Part shown: positions 1 through 6,582 of the stretch, piece by piece
How positions within the stretch are numbered: position 1 is the first letter of the stretch
Layout of the letters: each line of letters begins with the position of its first letter
From: Erythrobacter sp. UBA3075
GTDB lineage: Bacteria; Pseudomonadota; Alphaproteobacteria; Sphingomonadales; Sphingomonadaceae
NCBI GenBank assembly: GCA_002367375.1
Contig: DFBR01000127.1
Span: 312-9,607 of the forward strand
Length of the DNA: 9,296 bases
Direction of reading: 5' to 3'
Translations under genes and position numbers: made by a program
Notes under the pieces: generated by a model
Database searches by the model: none
What the model was told of the DNA's origin: nothing
The model's input: the letters and a program-made list of their open reading frames with translations, nothing else

Positions 1-84
1 CTCGACCCCGAATTCAGCGAGAAATTTCTGCGCTTCATTATTGATGAGGTGATCCGCCATCACCAGCGGGCGCGCGGCGAATAG
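1..84 (+). CDS. C-terminal end of a probable chorismate mutase (AroQ type), partial
   Basis: Only the last 27 codons and the TAG stop are in the window; the gene begins to the left of position 1. The visible peptide runs from LDPEFSEKFLRFIIDEV into IRHHQRARGE. From memory, this matches the C-terminal helix of the short AroQ-type chorismate mutases of alphaproteobacteria, which end with an LDPxFAEKFLxFIIxEVIRHH pattern. Those enzymes convert chorismate to prephenate in the cytoplasm, on the way to phenylalanine and tyrosine. The gene is convergent with the histidine kinase gene, leaving 23 bases between the two stop codons and no obvious hairpin terminator. The active-site residues lie outside the window, so the family call rests on one helix only. 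Confidence 0.65.
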   Translation, partial: LDPEFSEKFLRFIIDEVIRHHQRARGE

Positions 85-107
85 AACGTCCTTGCTTGCC
101 GTCTGAG

Positions 108-1571
108 TTATCCCGAACGCGGCAGGCTGAGCTTCACCAGCAAGCCGCCTAGGTCTTCGCTTTCATGCAGCGAGACATTGCCGCCGTAAATTTGCGCCAC
201 ATCGCGCACAATGGCGAGGCCGAGGCCGGTGCCCGGCTTACCTGTATCCAGCCGCGCACCGCGTCCGAAGATTTCATCGCGCGCTTTTTCCGGGATGCCT
301 GCACCGTCATCTTCGATCCAGATCACGCAGTCTTTCTCGTCCGGCTCGGCATCGATGGTCACGAAAACACTGCCACCGCCATATTTCGCGGCGTTTTCGA
401 TGAGATTGCCGAGCAATTCATCGAGATCCTGCCGCTCCATCGCGACAGCGGCGTCCTTGCCGTCAATATCAAAGCGAACGTGGCTATAGAGTCGCGAGAC
501 GGCGCGCTCCACGCCGCGCGCGCTTTCCATCGCGCTGGCGCGAGACAGTCCGGTGGCGCGCCTGCCTACTGCGCGGGCGCGGGCCAGATGGTGATCGACA
601 TGGCGCTGCATCGTGTCAGCTTCGCGCAGCACAGTGGTATCGAGATCAGGCGAATGCGCATGAGCGGCGTTGTTCAGCACGGTGAGCGGTGTTTTCAGCG
701 CATGGGCAAGATTGCCTGCATGGGTGCGCGCTTCCTCCGCCTGCTTTTCCGAATGTGCGAGCAGCGCGTTCAACTCATCCACCATCGGTTGCACTTCCAG
801 CGGCAGCGGCTCGGTCACGCGGTTGGTGCCGGTGGTACGAATGCGGGCGATCGCCTGCCGCACGCGGCGCAGGGGACCAAGGCCATACCAGGTCTGCGCC
901 ATCGCCATCAGGAACAGGCCAATGCCGAGAATCGCGAAGGACCATGCCAGCGTCGCGCGCACGGTCGCTATCTGGCTGTCGATATCCTCCCGCTTCTGCG
1001 CCACGATGAATTGCCATTGCACATCACTGCCGGGCAGCGTGACTGTGCGTTGGGCAATACGTAGCGGCTCATTCTCGAATTGATCGGAATCGTAGAATAT
1101 TGTCTCGGTCGCAACGATATCATCGCGCACTACCAGCCGGTCATCCCACAGGCTGCGCGACGGATAGGGCTCGTATCCCTCACCGCTGATCTGCCAATAG
1201 GACCCGCTATTGGGTTCCAGATAATTTTGATCACCCAGGATTGAATTGAAGCGGACCTCACCAAACGGATCAAGCTCGGCCGATCGCAGCATGGAATTGA
1301 GCGGAATTGTCAGCCGGTTGTCGAACTCGTCCTGCAGCTGGTTGGTCAGCACCCGGTCCAGCGCAAATCCGCCAACGCCCAGCAGGATAACGATCCAGCC
1401 CGCCGCGATGAGCATCATGCGGCGCGACAGGCTGCCGGTATGCGCGACGTTCACCGCCGCGCCGGCATCATCCGCCAGCGCGTGCTCCTCTATTTGAGAG
1501 ACATCACCAACTGCCTCTCCGCTATTCGCGGGGAGCGTCGTCGGGGTCGTCGAGGCTGTAACCGAGGCCAC
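108..1571 (-). CDS. Membrane sensor histidine kinase, PhoQ-like, partner of the adjacent OmpR-type regulator
   Basis: This is an inner-membrane sensor kinase that should autophosphorylate on a histidine and pass the phosphate to the regulator encoded just upstream. With the GTG start, residues 52-71 form a first membrane segment. Residues 72-206 are a periplasmic sensor region, and 208-229 a second membrane segment. A HAMP-like linker follows, then the dimerisation helix with the phosphoacceptor His290 in NLAHALKTPL. The ATP-binding domain has the N box (Asn389, Asn393), the G1 box DDGAGIP near 421-427 and the G2 box GTGLGLAIV at 447-455. All catalytic motifs look intact. Length 487 is normal. 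The start is uncertain: the GTG at 1571 overlaps the regulator by 50 bases, has no visible ribosome-binding site and gives an Ala/Thr/Pro-rich leader. A downstream start near 1478, or the ATG at residue 52, is possible. The periplasmic part does not reveal the signal sensed. Confidence 0.93.
   Translation of the reverse strand: MASVTASTTPTTLPANSGEAVGDVSQIEEHALADDAGAAVNVAHTGSLSRRMMLIAAGWIVILLGVGGFALDRVLTNQLQDEFDNRLTIPLNSMLRSAELDPFGEVRFNSILGDQNYLEPNSGSYWQISGEGYEPYPSRSLWDDRLVVRDDIVATETIFYDSDQFENEPLRIAQRTVTLPGSDVQWQFIVAQKREDIDSQIATVRATLAWSFAILGIGLFLMAMAQTWYGLGPLRRVRQAIARIRTTGTNRVTEPLPLEVQPMVDELNALLAHSEKQAEEARTHAGNLAHALKTPLTVLNNAAHAHSPDLDTTVLREADTMQRHVDHHLARARAVGRRATGLSRASAMESARGVERAVSRLYSHVRFDIDGKDAAVAMERQDLDELLGNLIENAAKYGGGSVFVTIDAEPDEKDCVIWIEDDGAGIPEKARDEIFGRGARLDTGKPGTGLGLAIVRDVAQIYGGNVSLHESEDLGGLLVKLSLPRSG
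1485..1490 (-). promoter_or_regulatory. Strong Shine-Dalgarno-like GAGGAG inside the kinase 5' region
   Basis: On the minus strand a GAGGAG lies six bases before an in-frame CTG codon (1478-1476, residue 32 of the longest kinase reading). It falls after the stop of the response regulator gene. No comparable site precedes the GTG at 1571. It could mark a non-ATG kinase start, or be coincidental inside Glu-Glu codons, since it also encodes residues 28-29. Confidence 0.25.
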
Positions 1572-2199
1572 GGATCGTTGTGATCACTTCTGCGCCGAGC
1601 TTTTTGCGGATGCGGGTGACGAACACTTCGATCGTGTTCGAATCGCGGTCGAAATCCTGATCGTAGATATGTTCGATCAATTCGGTGCGGCTGACGACCT
1701 TGCCCTTGTGGTGCATGAGGTAGCTCAGCAGCTTGTATTCCTGCGCCGTCAGCTTGACCGGCTCTCCGGCCAGCGTGACCCGGCCCGAACGCGTGTCCAG
1801 CCGCACTTGCCCTGCGGTAAGCTCCGACGAGGCATTGCCAGAGGCGCGGCGGATAAGCGCGCGCAGGCGAGCGATCAGCTCTTCGGTCTGGAATGGCTTG
1901 GCGAGATAATCGTCCGCGCCTGCATCCAGCCCAGCGACCTTGTCGCTCCAGCTATCACGCGCGGTCAACACCAGCACGGGGAAATCGCGGCCTTCCTTGC
2001 GCCACATGCCCAGCACTGTCAGCCCGTCAATCTCAGGCAGGCCGAGATCGAGGATCACGGCGTCATATTCTTCGGTACTGCCAAGAAAATGGCCGTCCTC
2101 ACCATCGGTCGAAAGATCAACCGCATAGCCGTTTTGCTCAAGCGTTGATTTGAGTTGCTGGCCGAGTGTCGGCTCATCCTCAACGATCAAAATTCGCAT
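1522..2199 (-). CDS. OmpR/PhoP-family response regulator
   Basis: This is a cytoplasmic two-domain transcription factor controlled by the neighbouring histidine kinase. Numbered from ATG at 2199 (225 residues), the receiver domain spans about 1-118. It has acidic residues Glu7 and Asp8 in MRILIVEDEP, the phosphoacceptor Asp51 in VILDLGLPEIDG, Thr79 and Lys101 in the KPF motif. The winged-helix DNA-binding domain spans about 125-216, with the TAQEYKLL and NTIEVFVTRIRKKL stretches typical of the OmpR/PhoB class and the GLGY hairpin near the end. I chose the ATG at 2199 over the TTG one codon upstream because AGGGA sits seven bases before it. The gene lies downstream of the PepSY gene in the same direction and its end overlaps the kinase start, so all three are probably one transcript. 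The regulon cannot be read from the sequence. Confidence 0.95.
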   Translation of the reverse strand: MRILIVEDEPTLGQQLKSTLEQNGYAVDLSTDGEDGHFLGSTEEYDAVILDLGLPEIDGLTVLGMWRKEGRDFPVLVLTARDSWSDKVAGLDAGADDYLAKPFQTEELIARLRALIRRASGNASSELTAGQVRLDTRSGRVTLAGEPVKLTAQEYKLLSYLMHHKGKVVSRTELIEHIYDQDFDRDSNTIEVFVTRIRKKLGAEVITTIRGLGYSLDDPDDAPRE

Positions 2200-2206
2200 C
2201 AATTCA

Positions 2207-2211
2207 TCCCT
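2207..2211 (-). promoter_or_regulatory. Ribosome-binding site of the response regulator
   Basis: On the minus strand AGGGA lies seven bases before the ATG at 2199, which supports that start over the adjacent in-frame TTG at 2202. Confidence 0.6.
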
Positions 2212-2221
2212 GCATTCACCT

Positions 2222-2245
2222 GCGCAAACTGTTGCGCTTGCAACA
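2222..2245. repeat. Two overlapping, mutually exclusive inverted repeats in the PepSY-regulator spacer
   Basis: GCGCAA at 2222-2227 pairs with TTGCGC at 2232-2237 across a four-base loop. TGTTGC at 2230-2235 pairs with GCAACA at 2240-2245 across another four-base loop. The two six-base-pair stems share bases 2232-2235, so only one can form in RNA. They lie in the 88-base spacer between the PepSY stop (2288) and the regulator ATG (2199), about 23 bases before that ATG. There is no T tract, so this is not an ordinary intrinsic terminator. It could be a processing or translational-control element, or a protein-binding site. Confidence 0.35.
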
Positions 2246-2287
2246 TGAACGCGTCAAGCAGACTGGCGGTTTCCAATGGGGAGAGGA

Positions 2288-2599
2288 TTATCGTGAAACG
2301 CGCAGGACACGGGCGGTCTGCGCATCGACATCGACCCAGATCATCCGCCCGTTGCGAATGAATTTGAGGCGATAAGCCTGCGCGGTCGAATCATATTCAA
2401 ACCCGATATACTCATCGCTCTCACGCATTTGCGGGATAATGTGCCGCTCAATCTCGCGGATCGGCATATTGCGGCCCGCCTGCATTTCAGCGCGCGCATT
2501 GTTCTGATCGCCACGCCCACGGTCCTGCGCCTGAGCAGGGGCAGCGGCGAGCGAAGCAGCCAGCGCGATGGCGGCAAAAAGGGCAGACGCGGTTTTCAT
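2288..2599 (-). CDS. Secreted PepSY-domain small protein, first gene of the two-component operon
   Basis: This encodes a 103-residue exported protein. Residues 1-24 are a clear Sec signal peptide: Lys2, a hydrophobic Ala/Leu core and a PAQAQ cleavage region, with likely cleavage after Ala24. The mature part has a short polar, Arg/Asn-rich stretch. It then has a PepSY-like fold: a helix around MPIREIERHI, then beta strands ending in IWVDVDAQTARVLRV, where the VDAxTxRVL pattern is the family hallmark. PepSY proteins are thought to act as periplasmic modulators or inhibitors and often sit beside two-component genes. It lies 88 bases upstream of the response regulator start in the same direction, so a role as periplasmic modulator of the kinase is a reasonable inference. 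The ATG at 2599 has only a weak AGG-type ribosome-binding site about 15 bases upstream. Confidence 0.85.
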   Translation of the reverse strand: MKTASALFAAIALAASLAAAPAQAQDRGRGDQNNARAEMQAGRNMPIREIERHIIPQMRESDEYIGFEYDSTAQAYRLKFIRNGRMIWVDVDAQTARVLRVSR

Positions 2600-2652
2600 G
2601 ATGGCTATGTGCCTAAAGCTGCGGCGTTGAACAAGATGTGAATTGCGCAGCT

Positions 2653-2695
2653 GTCAGACGTTCAGGCTTGTCACCCCCTTGTTACTCGAAGTCAC
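2653..2695. promoter_or_regulatory. Tandem GTCAC-like half-sites in the divergent promoter region, candidate response-regulator operator
   Basis: On the plus strand GTCAC (2670-2674), GTTAC (2681-2685) and GTCAC (2691-2695) are in the same orientation at 11- and 10-base steps, one helical turn each. Looser copies GTCAG (2653-2657) and GTTCAG (2660-2665) lie to the left. OmpR/PhoB-family regulators typically bind direct repeats spaced about 10-11 bases. The array sits 54-96 bases upstream of the PepSY start and 22-64 bases before the Uup start, so it could serve either promoter. No convincing -35/-10 pair is seen in 2600-2716 on either strand. Confidence 0.35.
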
Positions 2696-2716
2696 TCGGC
2701 CTAACTGCCGCGCAAT

Positions 2717-4555
2717 ATGGCTGAACCACCAATCCTCTCCCTCGAAGGGCTGGGCCTGCAACAGGGCGGGCGCTGGCTGCTGGGTGATCCGAATGACGGC
2801 CCAAATGATGGTGAGGGGCTGAACCTGCATATCGGCCCGCGTGATCGGATGGCGCTGATCGGCCGCAATGGCGTGGGCAAGACCACTTTGCTGCGGCTGA
2901 TTACCGGCGAGGTCGAACCCGATCGCGGCGTGCGCAAAGTCAAACCACATGCCAATATTGTGTGGCTGGAGCAGGAACCGGATTTCTCGCAACATGCCAC
3001 ACTGATGGATTTCGCGCTGGCGGGCGACAATGCTCCGCCCGAACATGGTGTGGAATCCATTGCCGGGCAGCTCGGCATCGACATGACCACGGATGCAGCA
3101 ACCGCCAGCGGGGGTGAGCGCCGCCGCGCGGCCATCGCCCGCGCACTGGCGCAGCAGCCGGACCTCTTGCTGCTTGATGAGCCGACCAACCATCTTGACC
3201 TTGCCGCCATCGATTGGCTGGAAAGCTGGCTGGACCGCTACAGGGGCGCTTTCATCGTCATCAGCCACGACCGGACCTTCCTCAAACGCCTCACCAAGGC
3301 GACCCTGTGGCTCGACCGCGGCGGTCTGCGGCGCAAGGATGTTGGCTTTGGCGGATATGAGGCATGGGAAGCGCAGGTCTATGCCGAAGAGGCGCGCGCA
3401 GCAGAAAAGATGGACGCCAAGCTGAAGATCGAAGCGCATTGGCTGGAACGCGGCGTCACCGCACGGCGCAAGCGCAATCAGGGTCGGCTCGAAAAACTGT
3501 GGGACATGCGCGCCCAACGCGCAGCAATGATCTCACCCGGCGGCACTGCCAAGCTCAAGCTTGCGAGTGACGAAGACTTCAAAAGCAAGTCGGTGATCGT
3601 GGCCGAAGATATCAGCAAGACCTATGAAGATCGGCCGATCATCAAGCCGTTTTCGCTGCGTATCCAGCGTGGCGACCGGATCGGTATTGTCGGCGCAAAT
3701 GGCGCTGGCAAGACGACGCTGCTCAAAATGCTTACGAAGGAAGTCGAGCCCGACACCGGCAGCGTTACTCACGCTCGCACACTTTCAGGCGTGATGATCG
3801 ACCAGCAGCGGTCCTTGCTCGACCCCAAGAAAAGCGTGCGCGATGTGCTGGCAGAAGGCGGCGACTGGATCGATGTGCGCGGCGGCCGCAAACATGTGCA
3901 AGCCTATATGAAGGACTTCCTGTTCGACCCCGGCCTAGTCGATGCCAAGATTGGCACATTCTCCGGCGGAGAGCGCAGCCGGCTTCTGCTGGCGCGCGAA
4001 TTTGCCCGCACTTCCAATCTGCTGGTCTTGGATGAGCCGACCAATGACCTCGATCTGGAAACGCTCGATCTGCTGCAGGAAGTGATTGCAGATTACGAAG
4101 GCACGGTTCTGATCGTCAGCCATGACCGCGATTTCCTTGATCGCACGGTGACGGTAACGCTTGGCCTCGATGGCAGCGGCACGGTCGATATCGTTGCTGG
4201 CGGCTATGAAGATTGGGAAGCCAAGCGCAAGAAACGCCCGGTGAAGAAGGCTGGGGCACAAAAGGGTTCAAGCGGGGCTGAAGCCTCTGCAAAGCCATCG
4301 CCGCCGCCCCCACCCCCTCCGAAATCGGCCAAGCTTTCTTACAAGGACCAGCGCGATTACGAGCAATTGCCCGGGCGGATCGACGAGCTGGAAGAGCTGA
4401 TAGCAAAAGGCGAAGCGGCACTGGCCGACCCCAATCTCTACAGCGCAGACCCGGAAAGATTTGCCCGGATCAATGGCTCGATGGAATTGGCGCGCGAGGA
4501 AAAAGACGCGGCGGAAGAACGCTGGCTGACCCTCGCCGAAAGGGCTGAGGGATAA
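2717..4555 (+). CDS. uup: Uup-type ABC-F ATPase (ribosome-associated, soluble)
   Basis: This is a 612-residue soluble ABC protein with two nucleotide-binding domains and no membrane segments, which is the ABC-F layout. Domain 1 has Walker A GRNGVGKT (49-56), signature SGGER (131-135), Walker B LLLLDEPTNHLD (150-161) and switch His184. Domain 2 has Walker A GANGAGKT (326-333), signature SGGER (416-420), Walker B with DEPTND (439-444) and His469. The inter-domain linker (about 220-290) is charged and helical. A polyproline spacer (seven prolines, 529-535) leads into a C-terminal coiled coil (about 538-610) starting KLSYKDQRDYEQLPGRIDEL, the Uup hallmark. Uup-class factors bind the ribosome and help relieve translation stalls; E. 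coli Uup also affects transposon excision. Domain 1 carries a small DPNDGPNDG insert (24-32). An in-frame stop at 2702 makes the ATG at 2717 the first good start; no Shine-Dalgarno is visible, so a leaderless or weakly initiated message is possible. Confidence 0.94.
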   Translation: MAEPPILSLEGLGLQQGGRWLLGDPNDGPNDGEGLNLHIGPRDRMALIGRNGVGKTTLLRLITGEVEPDRGVRKVKPHANIVWLEQEPDFSQHATLMDFALAGDNAPPEHGVESIAGQLGIDMTTDAATASGGERRRAAIARALAQQPDLLLLDEPTNHLDLAAIDWLESWLDRYRGAFIVISHDRTFLKRLTKATLWLDRGGLRRKDVGFGGYEAWEAQVYAEEARAAEKMDAKLKIEAHWLERGVTARRKRNQGRLEKLWDMRAQRAAMISPGGTAKLKLASDEDFKSKSVIVAEDISKTYEDRPIIKPFSLRIQRGDRIGIVGANGAGKTTLLKMLTKEVEPDTGSVTHARTLSGVMIDQQRSLLDPKKSVRDVLAEGGDWIDVRGGRKHVQAYMKDFLFDPGLVDAKIGTFSGGERSRLLLAREFARTSNLLVLDEPTNDLDLETLDLLQEVIADYEGTVLIVSHDRDFLDRTVTVTLGLDGSGTVDIVAGGYEDWEAKRKKRPVKKAGAQKGSSGAEASAKPSPPPPPPPKSAKLSYKDQRDYEQLPGRIDELEELIAKGEAALADPNLYSADPERFARINGSMELAREEKDAAEERWLTLAERAEG

Positions 4556-4590
4556 CCACCCGCCAAACGTAACCAGGCCGTTAACCACGT

Positions 4591-6108
4591 ATGCTCATAG
4601 CGTTTGCACCAAAGCCGGGCAGAACGCAGTCCATGGGCACTGCCGCTTCTTCCGCTCTTAGGACCGATTCCGCTGCCGGCGGGCCTGCCTATGGCAGCCT
4701 GGAGGGGCTTGGCGGCCCGCGTAAACTCAAGAAAAAACCTGTGCTTGTGCTCGACGCTGATGAGCTCGAAAAAGCCCATGCGATGTTCCACGAAGCCTCT
4801 GCTGAATTGCTCGGCGAAGATGTTGAACGCGCACCGCGACCTGCGGCAATCCTTGGCCTCGCGCCGATGGTGGACGACGATCCCGAAGAAATGGGCGCCG
4901 ACGATGATGTCGAAGACGGCGCTGCGGATGACATGCCCACGCCCGAAGACGTGCTGGCAATGACCAGCCGCAAAACCTCCGCACCAAAGCAGGATGCACT
5001 TGGAGCTGTTCTTGGCGATGAGAAAGACGAATCGCTTGATAGCCTGGCCGACATGGGCAGCATGGGCGGCATGATCTCCCCGTCGATCGGTGGCAGCATC
5101 GAAGACGATATCGATCTGGAAACACGCATCTTCCCGTCACTGCCGGTTCAACCCGAATTGGCGGAAGAGAACGAACAGCCCGCGCCCATCGCGCCGGTCG
5201 AGCAAGCTGCGCCTGCGCCTGAACCAGAACCGCAACCAATTGCGAGCGAAGCGGCCGAGCCTGAGATCACCGAGCCGGAAGTGCCAGACTTCGCAGCCGA
5301 TATGGCCACCGTACCGCATTGGGATGACGAGATCGCGCCTGAAGCGGACGAAACCGGTGCCGAGCCAGTGCATTCGGCTGAGCCGGAAGGCCCGCAGTCT
5401 GCACCCACCGATCCGATCGATAGCTGGACAGTCACGCCTATACAGCAGTCCGTAAGTATCGACCCCGCAACCCACTTTCCCTTTGCTCCCACGCATACGC
5501 GGGAGCCTGAACCGGAACCAGAACCGCAGTGGGAAGCCGAGCCGACGTCCGAGATGGAGCCGCTGCCAGAAGCTGCGCCGGAACCTTCGTTCGAAACGGA
5601 ACCCGAGCCCGAGCCCAAGCAGCACAGCGAAGCCGCGTTCTTGCCGGAACTCCCCCCTGAGCCAGAACCGGACCTCCCGCCCGCGCCCGGCTTTGACCTT
5701 TCGCGCACTACCGAAACTCAGCCTTCCGAACCGCGGCCAGATCAGCTTGGCGATGCTATCTGGGATGAATATGATCCCGATGCAGAAGCTGCCGCCAACG
5801 CCGATGTCAGTCCCGAAACTGCCAAGCGTCCGATGGCCAACATGGGGCCTGACGACAGCCACTTTGGTGACAGCGACTACACCGTCACGCAGGAAGATCA
5901 CGTGGACGGATATGCCTTCATGCGCGATCAGCGGTCACGGCGCTCGGCCGTGATGGCCGCACAGGAAGGCCGCCAGAGTGGTCTGCGCGCAAAACTGCTG
6001 CGCGAAGCAGAGGAAAAGGCTGCCAAGGCCGAAGGTAGCCAAGGTTCACGCTCGCTCTTCGCGGGTCTGTGGAACTGGCTGAGCAGTCTGTTTCAGCGCC
6101 GGGGCTGA
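4591..6108 (+). CDS. Acidic, Pro/Glu-rich, largely disordered protein of unknown function with amphipathic C-terminal helix
   Basis: I do not recognise this 505-residue protein. Residues 30-75 look ordered: a Gly-rich stretch, a basic patch RKLKKKP (44-50), a strand VLVLDAD and a helix with KAHAMFHEASAELL. Residues 95-180 are strongly acidic (DDDPEE, DDDVEDG) with a Met/Gly patch. Residues 183-385 are low-complexity Pro/Glu/Ala with EPEPEP runs, probably disordered. Residues 430-480 include a Tyr-rich patch and an Arg/Lys/Glu helix. Residues 488-501 (SLFAGLWNWLSSLF) make an amphipathic helix with an aromatic face, followed by QRRG, suggesting peripheral membrane attachment. There is no signal peptide or full membrane segment. 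It starts 35 bases after the Uup stop and is probably co-transcribed. An alternative ATG at 4633 (residue 15) is equally plausible; neither has a clear ribosome-binding site. Codon usage keeps GC-rich third positions across the whole frame, so it is a real gene. Confidence 0.85.
   Translation: MLIAFAPKPGRTQSMGTAASSALRTDSAAGGPAYGSLEGLGGPRKLKKKPVLVLDADELEKAHAMFHEASAELLGEDVERAPRPAAILGLAPMVDDDPEEMGADDDVEDGAADDMPTPEDVLAMTSRKTSAPKQDALGAVLGDEKDESLDSLADMGSMGGMISPSIGGSIEDDIDLETRIFPSLPVQPELAEENEQPAPIAPVEQAAPAPEPEPQPIASEAAEPEITEPEVPDFAADMATVPHWDDEIAPEADETGAEPVHSAEPEGPQSAPTDPIDSWTVTPIQQSVSIDPATHFPFAPTHTREPEPEPEPQWEAEPTSEMEPLPEAAPEPSFETEPEPEPKQHSEAAFLPELPPEPEPDLPPAPGFDLSRTTETQPSEPRPDQLGDAIWDEYDPDAEAAANADVSPETAKRPMANMGPDDSHFGDSDYTVTQEDHVDGYAFMRDQRSRRSAVMAAQEGRQSGLRAKLLREAEEKAAKAEGSQGSRSLFAGLWNWLSSLFQRRG
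5137..5745 (+). repeat. Low-complexity Pro/Glu/Ala-coding tract
   Basis: This stretch codes residues 183-385 of the acidic protein. Degenerate GAR-CCN pairs recur, the clearest blocks being 5503-5526 (four Glu-Pro pairs) and 5599-5616 (three pairs). Synonymous codons vary between copies, so the repeat is kept at protein level rather than by recent DNA slippage. The opposite strand shows long open frames rich in Gly-Ser only as a by-product. Confidence 0.65.
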
Positions 6109-6114
6109 TCAGCC
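6103..6114. other. Perfect 12-base palindrome made of two abutting convergent stop codons
   Basis: GGCTGATCAGCC is its own reverse complement. Its centre TGATCA contains the TGA stop of the plus-strand acidic protein (6106-6108) and, directly adjoining, the TGA of the minus-strand DUF6456 gene (6109-6111). Both proteins therefore end in Gly-stop with the same codons. With no loop and no T tract it is not a recognisable intrinsic terminator. Confidence 0.6.
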
Positions 6115-6582
6115 GATGCGGTAGTAATCCGCAACCCTGTCCAGCGCGAGCCGCAGCACCAGCTTGCCGCTCCGGGCCGGCCATTTGAGCGACTTTTCCG
6201 CGACTGGCAGCGTCTCTCCCGCGCAGACGACGCGCCACAAGATGTCCTCCAGCCCCTTGCCCGCCTGCAACAACGCACCATCAAAACGCGCACGGGCAGC
6301 GATCTGCCGCTCGGTCTGCGTCAGCCCTTCATCCGCTGTGCCGCGAATGCGCACCGGGTCCCACCGCATGGTAATATTCGGAGCCATCTGAGCCCGCTCA
6401 TAATCGGCGCGCAACCGCTCGCCCGCATCGAACAGGCGATCTTCCAGATGGCCATGCGCATGGAGCCAGCCGAGCGGGCTTTCCGCCACATTGACCGAAA
6501 CGCTGCGTCGCCGGCGCGCGACACCGCCGTTGCGGCGTGGACCTTCGGAGGTGAGTTCGCGTTCGACGAGCTGGCGCTGCAT
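6109..6582 (-). CDS. DUF6456-family protein, function unknown
   Basis: This is a 157-residue soluble basic protein. After an Arg-rich N terminus (RRNGGVARRRRS, about 16-27) comes the pattern I associate with alphaproteobacterial DUF6456 proteins. It includes NVAESPLGWLHA (31-42), a FDAGERLRADYERAQM helix and a C-terminal block with a Trp-Pro-Ala-Arg-Ser-Gly-Lys core (WPARSGK) followed by LALDRVADYY. The family has no established biochemical role that I know of. The basic N terminus and all-helical C terminus are compatible with nucleic-acid binding, but that is a guess. The start ATG at 6582 is supported by AGGGG five bases upstream. It is convergent with the acidic protein (zero spacing) and divergent from the XRE regulator, with about 100 bases between. 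Confidence 0.8.
   Translation of the reverse strand: MQRQLVERELTSEGPRRNGGVARRRRSVSVNVAESPLGWLHAHGHLEDRLFDAGERLRADYERAQMAPNITMRWDPVRIRGTADEGLTQTERQIAARARFDGALLQAGKGLEDILWRVVCAGETLPVAEKSLKWPARSGKLVLRLALDRVADYYRIG

Noticed and set aside
165..1064. 299-codon plus-strand open frame opposite the histidine kinase
   Set aside because: It is antisense to the catalytic kinase domains and lacks any recognisable motif; a by-product of high GC.
2642..2716. Inverted ATTGCGC / GCGCAAT pair flanking the divergent promoter region
   Set aside because: Only seven bases match, with about 60 bases between; likely chance in GC-rich DNA.
2654..3517. Long open frame on the minus strand opposite the first half of uup
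   Set aside because: It lies wholly antisense to a clear ABC-F domain with all motifs; its protein has no recognisable domain and reflects the GC-rich codon bias of the true gene.
5137..5901. Gly-Ser and Arg-Phe rich minus-strand open frames opposite the acidic protein
   Set aside because: These are mirror products of the Glu-Pro coding repeats; the plus-strand frame is continuous for 505 codons and shows the expected third-position bias.
4591..6108. Assignment of the acidic protein as a PopZ-type polar organiser
   Set aside because: The Pro/Glu/Asp-rich spacer is similar in style, but it is far longer than PopZ and its C terminus shows no PopZ-type oligomerisation helices.
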